Notes: generated by a model not told the origin, from the letters alone. 38,540 bases of DNA from Bacillus sp. J33 (GCF_000518885.1 NZ_JAEL01000004.1:1-38540); one strand, 5' to 3'; shown: positions 23,231 to 31,918, counted from the stretch's first letter. Translations and numbers: made by a program.

Positions 23231-23745
23231 GCTAATCCTTCTTAATAATTACTATCTTCCCTCCCGCTCTTCATATTTGGTCGTTATACCTGCTGATTAA
23301 CTACCATATTCTTTCCCACTCCCCATTTTGGTCACTAACCGTTCTTAATAACTACCATTTTCTCCCCTACTCTCCACTTTTGGCCGTTATTCCTTCTGTT
23401 TAACTTCCATTCTCTCTACCTCTCTCCACTATTGGTCGTTAACCCTCTGATTAACTATCATTTTCCCTCCTTCTCCCTACTTTTGGGCGTTATTCCTGCT
23501 GATTAACTACCATTTGACCTCCTTCTCCCTACTTTTGGGCGTTATTCCTGCTGATTAACTACCATTTTCCTCACTCTCCCTACTTTTGGCCGTTATTCCT
23601 GCTGATTAACTACCATTTGACCTCCTTCTCTCCACTTTTGGTTGTTAATTCTGCTGATTAACTACCAAAACTTCCCCTCCTTCCCTTTTTTGGTCCTTAA
23701 GCCCTCTCTTTAAATCATTTATCCTTTCCTTCTCAGCCTTAGGTC
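23231..23745 (-). repeat. Tandem array of ten ~52-bp units carrying ribosome-site/mini-ORF cassettes
   Basis: Units begin near 23231, 23282, 23333, 23385, 23437, 23488, 23540, 23591, 23642 and 23694; spacing alternates 51 and 52. Units 6-8 are nearly identical and the outer ones are diverged. The minus strand of most units reads AGGAGG-like purines, 4-8 bases, then ATG-GTA-GTT-AAT-CAG-CAG-GAA-TAA (M-V-V-N-Q-Q-E-stop); for example ATG at 23513 to TAA at 23490. Variants start with TTG (unit 9) or have other codons. The array fills most of the 841-base gap between the BenE-like gene and the RND pump; the remainder (23746-23972) holds only a small GAGACA/TGTCTC stem. Confidence 0.85.
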
Positions 23746-23972
23746 CGAGACAAAGATATGTCTCTGGCTCGTTATGGTACCAGCGGATCGAAGCTAAGAT
23801 GGTATTTGTAAGAATTGTTAAGTTTTTCCTGCAGACAAGGTCTGATTTTGCCGGAATAGGTCGCCTAAATTATTGGATTTTTTACCAAATAATAGTCATT
23901 TATGCCTATTAAACTGTGCATAGTTAGATCTTGGATACAAATTTTCACTATTAGGGAGTAAGGAGACTGGTT

Positions 23973-26900
23973 ATGAAGTTATTAAAATTGGTTGTACAGA
24001 GAAAAATCCTGGTGGGACTAATGACCGTATTGATTTTGGCCATCGGCAGCTTTTCTATTTTTGAATTGGATAAAGAGCTGATGCCGCCGGTTACGATGGA
24101 CGGCGCTTATGTAGAGGTCAGTGCCGGTGAAATGGCGGCAATAGAAGTGGAGCGATCGATCACCACCCCCTTGGAGCAGCAAATCAGGGGGATTGATGGA
24201 GTAGAAAAAATCGACTCAACAACAACCATTGGGCGAAGCTCCTTTCAAATTACATTTGAACAGGGCAAGGGCGATGACCTTTTTAAAGAGGTAGAATCTA
24301 TTGCAAATGCGGCTAAGGGGGAAAATACAGCCATCACTGATGTCACTTCAGGTCAGTATGGAACTGCTCAAAGCTATGAATTTTACATGGATGTATCTGG
24401 CGGAAGCATGGAGGAAATGACTGATTTTGCAAAAAATGTCCTCGAACCGCGTTTGGAAGCATTAGATGAAGTCCGTGACGTATCGCTTGCAGGCGTTCAG
24501 GAACATGAAGTGACAATCGAAATGGACCGCAGCAAAATAGCGGAAAAAGGGCTGGATGCCACAGCCGTAATGGGTGCAATCCAGCAGGTAAACAGCGAGG
24601 CAACACTTGGGGAACTGAGCAGTGATTCCAACTCTCCTTCCCTCCGCTGGAACACGAAATTGGAAAACGTGGAGGATGTAAAAAATATTAAAATTCCTTC
24701 ACAAGGAGGATACATTGATTTAAAAGAAGTGGCAGATGTTTCACTTCAGCCGCTTGAAAGCTCATCCTTTGTTTGGAAAAACGGCACAAAAGATTTTATT
24801 TTTGTCCAGGCAGGACGTGCTGCAGATGCCACACAAATTGAGATGGCAGCAGCCGTACGCGATGAAATTAAAAACATTCGTGAAGATGGTTTAGTAAAAG
24901 GCTTTGAATTAAATGAAATGGTCGCCCAGGCTGATTACGTCCAGGAATCGATTGATGGGGTGACCGGCAATATCCTGATTGGCGGCATTATCGCAATTGC
25001 GATCCTGATCGTTTTCCTAAGAAATCTAAGGGCTACCTTTATCATCGGCTTGTCGATACCAACCTCGATTCTTCTGACATTTACAGCGATGTGGGTGTTT
25101 GATTACAGCTTTAACATCCTGACCCTGATTGGTTTAGGTCTTGGAATTGGTATGATGGTCGATTCCTCTATTGTTATATTGGAATCCATTTACCGAAAGA
25201 AAGAGCAGGGCTTTGGCAAGCTGGAATCAGTATTGGAAGGAACAAAGGAAGTGGCATCAGCTGTTATTGCATCCATGCTGACGACGATTGTGGTCTTTCT
25301 TCCGATCGGGCTGATTGGCGGCGATGTCGGAATATTTATGATTATGCTGACAGCAGTTGTCGCGATTACTTTGATCAGCTCTGTAGTCATTTCGTTCACA
25401 CTGATTCCGTCTCTTTCTGAAAAATTGCTAAAGCTCCGCAAACCGGAGAAAGAGAGCAAAGAAGGACCTTTCATGCGCCTGTATAGCCGTACCGTTGCAT
25501 GGACCGTAAAGAAAAAACGATACAGCTTTGCTGTCATTGCCGTCTTTTTCCTGCTGTTTGCCGGCTCTTTAACACTTGTGACAAAAATCCCAATGACCAT
25601 TATGCCGGATGTTTTCAATCGGTATACCGAGCTGATGGTTGACCTGGAATCTGGAGTTTCTGCTAAAGATAAAGAAGCCATTGCACAGGGGATCCATAAA
25701 AAACTGCAATCCATTGAAGATGTAGAGTCCAATTATGTCATGGATAATGGCGGCATGTTTTACACCATTATCAACATGACAAAGGGCGAAGATATCACAA
25801 GGGAGCAAAAAGAAATAAACGAAGACATTATGAGGGAACTCCGCGGCTTGTCGGATACGCTTCCCGTTGAAAATGTCCAGAGCGCCATGTCAAGCGGCGG
25901 GGGTTCTCAAATCCAGGTGAATATTAAGGGTGAGGAATTTGCAGATTTGCAGGCGCTTGCCGGCGATTTCTCCAAAAAACTTGAAGGCATCGATGGGATT
26001 GCTGGTATTGCAAATTCGATGGAACGCACTTCCGAGGAGCAGGTTATTGTTCTAAAGGAAAAAAAGATTGAAAAAGCAGGACTGACACAGCCGCAAATCA
26101 AACAGTTTATCGAACAGGCCTTCCTGCAAATGCCTATCGGTGAAGTGACTATAAATGATGAAAATATGCCGCTAGCTTTGAAATGGGCTGAAAAGACAGA
26201 TTCCCAAACCGCTTTATTGGATTTAAGAGTCCCAACAGCTGATGGAGAAAAACCTTTATCTTCTTTTATTAAATTGAATCGTGTTAATGCACCAAATGAA
26301 ATTTCGCACAGTGATGGAGAGCGATTTATCTCGATTTCTGCGGATATAGAGGGAAAGGACCTTGGTGCCATTAACCGTGATGTCCAAAAGCTCATCAGCG
26401 ATTTTGAAGCACCTGCTGGCTATACAGTCTCCGTTGCCGGTGATCTAGAGCAGCAGCAGGAATTGATCATGGATATGGCGTTTGTGTTAGCCATTGCCAT
26501 TTTCCTAGTGTACTTGGTGATGGCGGTCCAGTTTAACCATCTCGGCCACCCGCTGATCGTCATGTCTGTCATCCCAATGACAATTGTGGGCGTTATTCTT
26601 GGCTTGTTCATAACGCAAATGGAGCTTAGTGTTATGTCAGGTATGGGTATCGTAATGCTGATAGGCATTGTGCTAAACAACGCCATATTGCTGATCGACC
26701 GGACGAAACAGCTCCGTGCAGAAGGCTTATCTGTGGAAGACTCCCTATTGGAGGCTGGAAAAAACCGGATCCGCCCGATCTTTATGACGACGCTGACTAC
26801 AGCTGGCGGAATGCTTCCTTTAGCCTTAGCATCCGGAACATCAGGCAACTATCAGGCACCAATGGCAACTGTCATTATTTCCGGACTGCTATTCGCAACC

Positions 26901-27032
26901 TTTATCACACTCCTGCTGATTCCGGCAGTATACCGCTTGTTCACTACCTCCAGCCTTCGTTTCGGGTGGCTAAAGAAGAAGCGAAAAAAAGAACATGACG
27001 ATGTAAAAGCAATTCCTGATACAGTGAAATAA
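23973..27032 (+). CDS. swrC: RND-family efflux pump, SwrC-like
   Basis: A 1019-residue RND transporter with the usual layout: TM1 (10-30), a large extracytoplasmic loop (about 33-335), TM2-6 (338-480), TM7 (about 515-540), a second loop (to about 830) and TM8-12. Length and a Gram-positive host fit B. subtilis SwrC (surfactin resistance). TM4 reads G-M-M-V-D-S-S-I-V-I: the first Asp of the AcrB proton pair is kept, the second is Ser. TM10 reads L-N-N-A-I-L-L where AcrB has the lysine. R-P-I-F-M-T-T in TM11 is kept. No adaptor or regulator gene adjoins it. AAGGAG precedes the ATG. Confidence 0.88.
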   Translation: MKLLKLVVQRKILVGLMTVLILAIGSFSIFELDKELMPPVTMDGAYVEVSAGEMAAIEVERSITTPLEQQIRGIDGVEKIDSTTTIGRSSFQITFEQGKGDDLFKEVESIANAAKGENTAITDVTSGQYGTAQSYEFYMDVSGGSMEEMTDFAKNVLEPRLEALDEVRDVSLAGVQEHEVTIEMDRSKIAEKGLDATAVMGAIQQVNSEATLGELSSDSNSPSLRWNTKLENVEDVKNIKIPSQGGYIDLKEVADVSLQPLESSSFVWKNGTKDFIFVQAGRAADATQIEMAAAVRDEIKNIREDGLVKGFELNEMVAQADYVQESIDGVTGNILIGGIIAIAILIVFLRNLRATFIIGLSIPTSILLTFTAMWVFDYSFNILTLIGLGLGIGMMVDSSIVILESIYRKKEQGFGKLESVLEGTKEVASAVIASMLTTIVVFLPIGLIGGDVGIFMIMLTAVVAITLISSVVISFTLIPSLSEKLLKLRKPEKESKEGPFMRLYSRTVAWTVKKKRYSFAVIAVFFLLFAGSLTLVTKIPMTIMPDVFNRYTELMVDLESGVSAKDKEAIAQGIHKKLQSIEDVESNYVMDNGGMFYTIINMTKGEDITREQKEINEDIMRELRGLSDTLPVENVQSAMSSGGGSQIQVNIKGEEFADLQALAGDFSKKLEGIDGIAGIANSMERTSEEQVIVLKEKKIEKAGLTQPQIKQFIEQAFLQMPIGEVTINDENMPLALKWAEKTDSQTALLDLRVPTADGEKPLSSFIKLNRVNAPNEISHSDGERFISISADIEGKDLGAINRDVQKLISDFEAPAGYTVSVAGDLEQQQELIMDMAFVLAIAIFLVYLVMAVQFNHLGHPLIVMSVIPMTIVGVILGLFITQMELSVMSGMGIVMLIGIVLNNAILLIDRTKQLRAEGLSVEDSLLEAGKNRIRPIFMTTLTTAGGMLPLALASGTSGNYQAPMATVIISGLLFATFITLLLIPAVYRLFTTSSLRFGWLKKKRKKEHDDVKAIPDTVK

Positions 27033-27043
27033 TCCTTTTCAGT

Positions 27044-27077
27044 CCCCCCTCTATGCTGAGGGGGCATTATTTTTTTA
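27044..27077 (+). terminator. Terminator of the RND pump gene
   Basis: CCCCCTC and GAGGGGG (27045-27051, 27058-27064) with a 6-base loop, followed by CATTATTTTTTT. Confidence 0.88.
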
Positions 27078-27175
27078 GGCATGCGCGGATGTTTCAAGCA
27101 CTAGGGACAAGGACTCTTCCCTTCTGATTTTCCAATCATATATTGATAGCAATTAATAGGAAAGGAGTGAATCTT

Positions 27176-27415
27176 ATGTGCCACAATTGTATTGAAAAAA
27201 AGATAATCTGCTGTATAAAGAAGGACAAACATCACTGCTCTTGCAAAAAATGCTTCCCTGATTTCCATCACTGTTCATGTAAAAGATGCTTCCCTGATTT
27301 CCATCACTGCTCTTGCAAAAGATGCTTCCCTGATTTCCACCACTGCTCTTGCAAAAAATGCTCCCTTGACTTTCACCATTCCTTTCATAAGAAGTGCTCA
27401 TGCCACTGCTGCTAG
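27176..27415 (+). CDS. Cys/His-rich 12-residue-repeat protein, putative metal binder
   Basis: Seventy-nine residues, of which 20 are Cys and 13 His. After a head with C-x-x-C and C-C pairs (residues 2-13), four tandem 12-residue units (19-66) follow the pattern H-H-C-S-C-K-K/R-C-F-P-D-F. A degenerate fifth unit ends in C-S-C-H-C-C. Each unit offers C-x-C-x-x-C plus two His, a plausible Zn/Cu/Fe site. Repeats are also 36-bp repeats in the DNA. AAAGGAGTG seven bases before ATG 27176 sets the start. A very strong terminator follows. Not recognised: it could be metallothionein-like, a spore-coat component, or a precursor peptide. No signal peptide. Confidence 0.75.
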   Translation: MCHNCIEKKIICCIKKDKHHCSCKKCFPDFHHCSCKRCFPDFHHCSCKRCFPDFHHCSCKKCSLDFHHSFHKKCSCHCC

Positions 27416-27433
27416 AGTAAAAGCAAACAAGCC

Positions 27434-27468
27434 ATCAAAAAAAGCAGGGGCCCCCTGCTTTTTTTGAT
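27434..27468 (+). terminator. Terminator with 17-bp arms
   Basis: ATCAAAAAAAGCAGGGG (27434-27450) and its exact complement (27452-27468) flank a single C. The G-C core and the run of seven T make an efficient terminator for the Cys/His-rich gene. The last two bases abut the repeat element that follows. Confidence 0.92.
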
Positions 27469-27699
27469 AAGGCTCTTTTCGTAAGGTTTGTTGCTATTTG
27501 AAGGCGAACGCAGTTTACCCAACTGAGCTGATTGCAGCGGAGGGCACTTAACTCCTGCTCAGAAAAGAGGTAAGCGGAAGACCCCGCAGGAAAAGCCGGG
27601 GAGGCTCGCATCGCTCCTTCGCGGAAAGCAAGTGTCCCGTGCTGAAATCAACGGACAAAATTGATAAACTAAAACAACAATCTATGCGAAAGGAGCCTT
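27469..27699 (+). repeat. MITE-like interspersed repeat, longest copy
   Basis: Terminal inverted repeats AAGGCTCTTTTCG (27469-27481) and CGAAAGGAGCCTT (27687-27699) match in 12 of 13 positions. The interior includes GTTTGTTGCTATT, GCGGAAGACCCCGCAGGAAA and GAAATCAACGGACAAA. Related copies lie at 3129-3287 (inverted) and 6295-6377 (deleted). It has no coding capacity. It occupies most of the 325-base gap before the GtrA gene. Confidence 0.8.
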
Positions 27700-27740
27700 T
27701 GACAAAATCCTTTTCGATCGCGCTGCATATCCTGCTGCAG

Positions 27741-28175
27741 TTATTTAAAAACAAAATATTTCTGGCCAATATAATTGGTTAATGTGTAAAAAGCTGCCCC
27801 CATTAAAACGGCAAGCTCCTCCCGGGAAAGATCATACCCGGCAAAAATAAGGTCCTGAATATTGCCGGCAGCCAAACGGCCTATTGTATAAGAAAGAAAG
27901 TAGCAAAATATAACGACAGCCAGAAAACGGACAGCACTTTTTGGAATGCTTGCTTTGCTTTGGAAAGTAAAAGTCCTATTAAGAAAATAGCTGATGGCAG
28001 CTCCCGTGCTATTGCCGATAAAAGTTGCTGCCCAGTAAGACATTCCAAGCAAATTTAAAAGAGCAAACATAATGGATAGGCCTGCCAGCGTATTGACTGC
28101 CCCAACAAGCATAAAACGAATAATGGTATTAGTTCGTTTCAGATAATTTCCTGAAATTAATGTTCGTGAACTCAT
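27741..28175 (-). CDS. GtrA-family membrane protein (putative polyprenyl-phosphate-sugar flippase)
   Basis: A 144-residue protein with four predicted membrane helices and the GtrA features F-M-L-V-G-A-V-N-T (about 20-28), S-Y-F-L-N-R-T-F-T-F near 63-72 and a C-terminal Y-F-V-F-K. GtrA proteins are thought to flip undecaprenyl-phosphate sugars across the membrane for glycosylation of teichoic acids or other polymers. Two ATG codons compete; the CGGAGG site is eight bases from the second (28175). The gene overlaps the end of the GT2 gene by 47 bases, so the two are coupled. Confidence 0.87.
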   Translation of the reverse strand: MSSRTLISGNYLKRTNTIIRFMLVGAVNTLAGLSIMFALLNLLGMSYWAATFIGNSTGAAISYFLNRTFTFQSKASIPKSAVRFLAVVIFCYFLSYTIGRLAAGNIQDLIFAGYDLSREELAVLMGAAFYTLTNYIGQKYFVFK

Positions 28176-29166
28176 TTTCATTGCCTCCGTCAGAAATCAG
28201 CTGCCGGGATACAGGCAAACTAAAACCATCAATTTCAACTGAAAATTTAGGTCTCCGTTTTGTTTCCTTATAAATTTTCCCAATGTATTCTCCCACCAGG
28301 CCAATCGCCGTCAGCTGAAGCCCCCCAAGCATCCAGATGGAGGTGATTAAAGAGGTCCAGCCTGTCTCTGTTTCACCAAAAAACCGCAGCCCAAGGAAGT
28401 AGATGCCAAATAAAAGACTAACAAAAAATGAGCTGATCCCTAATGCCATGACCATCCGAATCGGTGTAACAGAAAAAGAGGTAATTCCTTCAAAGCTAAA
28501 GGCAAGCATCTTCTTTAGCGGATACTTGGATTCCCCTGCAAGCCTTTCTTTACGGTCATAGTACACATTGGCTGTTTTAAACCCAAGCAGAGGCACAATC
28601 CCGCGCAGGAACAGATTTGCCTCCTCATATCGCTGCAGCTCTTCCAATGCACGCTTGCCCATCAGCCGGAAATCTGCATGGTTATAAACAAGATCGACTC
28701 CCATCTTCTTCATTAACTTATAAAAGCCCTGGGCAGTGCTTCTTTTGAAAATGGTATCCGCATCCCGGTTTCTCCTAACCCCATAGACTATTTCATATCC
28801 TTCCCGGAATTTCAGGATAAACTCCCGGATTACTCCTATATCGTCCTGCAAATCGGCATCGATGGAAACCGCACAGTCTGAAACCTTTTCTGCAGCTGTC
28901 AGACCGGCAAGCAGGGCATTCTGGTGACCCACATTTTTGGCAAGTTTTATTCCCCTTACCTTATCGTTATTTAAGCTTTGTCTGTATATGATCTGCCAGG
29001 TCTGGTCCTTGCTTCCATCATCCACAAACAGAATCTTGCTTTTATCTGAAATTAAATCGTCTTGCACAAGCTCATCCAGCAAATAGCTCAGCTGATGAAC
29101 GGTTTCCGGCAGTACCTCCTCTTCGTTAAAGCAAGGAACCACGATGGTAAGTACTGGGTTGTTCAT
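28129..29166 (-). CDS. GT2 polyprenyl-phosphate glycosyltransferase (CsbB/YkoT-like)
   Basis: A 345-residue enzyme with a GT-A catalytic domain: V-V-P-C-F-N-E-E-E-V near residues 9-18, F-V-D-D-G-S-K-D near 47-54, and the D-x-D site S-I-D-A-D-L-Q-D-D near 98-106. R-L-M-G-K-R-A follows, and two C-terminal membrane helices (about 235-260 and 270-295) anchor it. The class moves a sugar from UDP-sugar to undecaprenyl phosphate on the inner face of the membrane. An AGGAGG site seven bases before 29166 decides the start; the frame itself opens 52 codons earlier inside the preceding gene. It is the middle gene of a three-gene operon. Confidence 0.88.
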   Translation of the reverse strand: MNNPVLTIVVPCFNEEEVLPETVHQLSYLLDELVQDDLISDKSKILFVDDGSKDQTWQIIYRQSLNNDKVRGIKLAKNVGHQNALLAGLTAAEKVSDCAVSIDADLQDDIGVIREFILKFREGYEIVYGVRRNRDADTIFKRSTAQGFYKLMKKMGVDLVYNHADFRLMGKRALEELQRYEEANLFLRGIVPLLGFKTANVYYDRKERLAGESKYPLKKMLAFSFEGITSFSVTPIRMVMALGISSFFVSLLFGIYFLGLRFFGETETGWTSLITSIWMLGGLQLTAIGLVGEYIGKIYKETKRRPKFSVEIDGFSLPVSRQLISDGGNENEFTNINFRKLSETN

Positions 29167-29182
29167 TCTATTTCCTCCTGCA

Positions 29183-30862
29183 TTATATGGCTTTATAAAG
29201 GTAGATTTTCCAGACAGAGCTTTTTGATTCAAAAACCTTCTCAAGCCGAAGCCTATTATCCCCCGCATTATCGATCGGAACGGATGAAAAAATATAGGAG
29301 CCGCCCATGGCTTTGAATGCATCTGTATTCAGTTCAAGATTTTCCAATCTTTTCTTAGTCCGCTTTTTAAACATATAATGCTTTCCCAGCTCGTCCGTAA
29401 ATACATAGCATCTTCCGCCCCATTCATCAAAATATTCGCGGATTCTTTTGTTCTTTTCCAGTTCTTTTTCAATGATTTTCCGAAATTGATATTTGTATGT
29501 TAAGGGATAAAAATTATTATACGTATCTAAAGTATAGAAGCCATTATACTGGGCAATGGCAGGGTGAAGGCCTATGCTTGCAACACGGTATTCCTCCTGC
29601 GGGACCCCAATGTATTCCTTAATATCCGAGAACTGCTCTTCTGCGTAAAATTGCCTGACAGTAGGCTTATCTTGGAAAAGAATTTCCTCGTTAAAAAAGG
29701 AAGCCACAAACACTTGAGCCAGCAAAAAAACGGGAACCAGCCGCCTCCAAAACAAATCGCTGGACCAAATGATCTTCAAAGACAAGGCAAAGAGAACATA
29801 AATAATCAGCGGCCTTAAAAAGTGATACCTGGCAAAGTTGAACGTATCAAGTACATGAAAACGCTCTGTCAGCGGCAGCCAGCCTTTGTAAAACCAGAAG
29901 GCATACCATGCCGACAAGGCAAAGTTTAAGACAAACAGGAACAAAAACACTTTTTCATTTTTCCAGCTCTTTTGCCTGATGATCATAAAAAGGGCCACAA
30001 ACATAAGCGGCAGGATAACCAGGGTGTGGATCGTAGCAGCATGGTGGTGTCCTATAGCAAAGTTTTTAAAGGTTAAGCGGACACAATGCCAAAAGGTTAA
30101 CCTGGCATGGAAATATTCATCACGGCTGTTGGGTTCATCATCAAACAGAAAGGAATAAACAAGCCGGTATTCCACGATAAGAAATATCCCGGTCATATAG
30201 GCGATCGAAAGCAGAAAAGGCCAATTCCATTTTCGCTTCCTGATCACATCTGTCAGCCAGAAGATCCCCATCGCGCTCAGGAAAAAGAAAAATCCCAGGA
30301 CAATGCTCGCATACAGGGGCAATAGTGTTAGGACAAGAATGTTTTTCCAGGACCTTTCCCCTTGCCTTATATTTAAAAAAGCCCAAAGTGCAAGCGGCAT
30401 TCCTAGCGTGCTCAGCATACCGGAAGGCCAGAAAGGAGTGAAGGCAAATGCCAGAGCTGTCCCGATCGTTATAGGCGCCCATTTCTCCTCTTTAAGAAAA
30501 TGCTTTTTCAAAAGCAAATACATGCCGATAAAAGCAAACACCCTTGTAATCGTCTGGCTTAGAGCATAGGCCATCATCGTTGGAAAGAGTGCATATAGCC
30601 AAACAATTAAGGTAAATTCAGAGCCAAATGCATTTCGGGACAGATTACCGTTTATAATTTGCGGAATAGCCGCATCAATCGGCCCTGTCAGCTGGCCGCT
30701 CTCGGCAAGAACTTTATACCATGCAAGATTGGAATCCAAATTATCATGTACGCGAATATGTGCATTTTCACCTAATAGGTATAGCGGGGACACGAACAAA
30801 GCCAAAGCAATAAAGGCTAAGACAAGGAGTTTTTTCTCGGCTGTTATTTTTTTCAAAAGCAA
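29183..30862 (-). CDS. DUF6044/YkoS-like multi-pass membrane protein, likely GT-C glycosyltransferase
   Basis: A 559-residue protein with about 11-12 membrane helices and a soluble C-terminal part (about 415-559). H-D-N-L-D-S-N-L (about residues 39-46) in the first outside loop is acidic, as in the catalytic first loop of GT-C enzymes, and resembles the H-D-x-x-D of YkoS/YfhO-type proteins. With the GT2 and GtrA genes it would transfer the flipped sugar to an acceptor polymer outside the cell. Start is TTG at 30862, six bases after AGAGGTG. First gene of the operon, 16 bases before the GT2 start. Confidence 0.8.
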   Translation of the reverse strand: MLLKKITAEKKLLVLAFIALALFVSPLYLLGENAHIRVHDNLDSNLAWYKVLAESGQLTGPIDAAIPQIINGNLSRNAFGSEFTLIVWLYALFPTMMAYALSQTITRVFAFIGMYLLLKKHFLKEEKWAPITIGTALAFAFTPFWPSGMLSTLGMPLALWAFLNIRQGERSWKNILVLTLLPLYASIVLGFFFFLSAMGIFWLTDVIRKRKWNWPFLLSIAYMTGIFLIVEYRLVYSFLFDDEPNSRDEYFHARLTFWHCVRLTFKNFAIGHHHAATIHTLVILPLMFVALFMIIRQKSWKNEKVFLFLFVLNFALSAWYAFWFYKGWLPLTERFHVLDTFNFARYHFLRPLIIYVLFALSLKIIWSSDLFWRRLVPVFLLAQVFVASFFNEEILFQDKPTVRQFYAEEQFSDIKEYIGVPQEEYRVASIGLHPAIAQYNGFYTLDTYNNFYPLTYKYQFRKIIEKELEKNKRIREYFDEWGGRCYVFTDELGKHYMFKKRTKKRLENLELNTDAFKAMGGSYIFSSVPIDNAGDNRLRLEKVFESKSSVWKIYLYKAI

Positions 30863-31057
30863 TCTTTACACCTCTAGGTTCAAGATTATTTACAGATTAG
30901 GGTTTACGAACATTTGCAAAATATTCCTAAACAGCCATTCCAAGATGATAAAGGGGATAATACAACCTTCCGGCAACATAAAAATAAAGAGAAACCGCAT
31001 ATAGGCCTGTGGATGAATTCAAAGAAAAGTGCTCAAGAAACAGCTTGGGGGGATATT

Positions 31058-31918
31058 ATGATTAAAAAAGCGGTCATACCTGCTGCAGGACTTGGAACGC
31101 GCTTCCTGCCGGCTACAAAGGCCCAGCCTAAGGAAATGCTCCCAATTGTCGACAAGCCAGCCATTCAATATATTGTGGAAGAAGCCATCGCTTCAGGGAT
31201 CGAGGATATCATCATCATAACCGGCAGGAACAAAAGAGCCATTGAAGACCATTTTGATAAATCGGTTGAAATGGAGTTATTGCTTCAGAAAAATGGAAAG
31301 GTCAAGATGCTTGAGGAAATACGTGAAATTTCGAATTTGGCCGATATCCATTATGTCAGGCAAAAGGAGCCGCTCGGACTGGGGCATGCCATTTTATGCG
31401 CCAAAAAATTCATTGGCAGCCAGCCTTTTGCCGTCCTTCTTGGGGATGACATCATTGATGCCGAAAAGCCTGCTTTGCTTCAAATGATCGAGCAGTATAA
31501 CAAAATGGGTACGAGTATTCTCGGGTGCGATGAGGTGCCAATTTCTGAAGTAAATAAGTATGGGATCGTCGGATACTCAGAGCAGCGGGAGGAATTATAT
31601 AAGGTTGATAGCCTTGTGGAAAAACCGCCTATTGAAAAAGCCCCATCTGCCCATGCCATTATTGGCCGTTATATCCTAACCCCGGCTATTTTTGAAATGC
31701 TTGAAAACAGCAAGCCTGACAGCAAAGGAGAATGGCAGCTGACAGATGCGCTTCATGCATTGCTCGGCCGTGAGAGAATCTATTCCTATTTAATTAAAGG
31801 CAATCGTTATGATACTGGGGATAAATTCGGTTTTTTAAAAGCCTCGATCGATTTCGCCCTGCAGAGGCCAGAGCTAAAAGAAAAGCTATTACTATATTTA
31901 AAGCAAATTCATCAATAA
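31058..31918 (+). CDS. galU: UTP--glucose-1-phosphate uridylyltransferase
   Basis: A 286-residue enzyme that makes UDP-glucose from UTP and glucose-1-phosphate. The nucleotide-binding start P-A-A-G-L-G-T-R-F-L-P-A-T-K-A is at residues 8-22, with G-L-G-H-A near 105-109 and the metal-binding L-L-G-D-D near 128-132. V-E-K-P and G-R-Y-I-L-T-P follow as usual (GtaB/GalU). GGGGGG five bases before ATG 31058 decides the start; the frame opens earlier. It is divergent from the glycosylation operon, to which it can supply UDP-glucose. Its 3' end overlaps a galE remnant by 21 bases. Confidence 0.93.
   Translation: MIKKAVIPAAGLGTRFLPATKAQPKEMLPIVDKPAIQYIVEEAIASGIEDIIIITGRNKRAIEDHFDKSVEMELLLQKNGKVKMLEEIREISNLADIHYVRQKEPLGLGHAILCAKKFIGSQPFAVLLGDDIIDAEKPALLQMIEQYNKMGTSILGCDEVPISEVNKYGIVGYSEQREELYKVDSLVEKPPIEKAPSAHAIIGRYILTPAIFEMLENSKPDSKGEWQLTDALHALLGRERIYSYLIKGNRYDTGDKFGFLKASIDFALQRPELKEKLLLYLKQIHQ

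Noticed and set aside
23231-23745. CRISPR array
   Set aside because: Units follow each other directly and all parts of the unit repeat; there are no unique spacers and no cas genes.
27137-27144. Sigma-K type -10 (CATATATT) before the Cys/His gene
   Set aside because: No AC element at proper distance upstream; too weak to call, though a coat-protein role remains possible.
27230-27373. CRISPR-like 36-bp repeats
   Set aside because: The 36-bp units are contiguous and in frame inside a gene with a good ribosome site; they encode 12-residue protein repeats.
27174-27401. A 75-codon frame antisense to the Cys/His gene
   Set aside because: It mirrors the repeat on the other strand, has no ribosome site, and ends where the repeats end.
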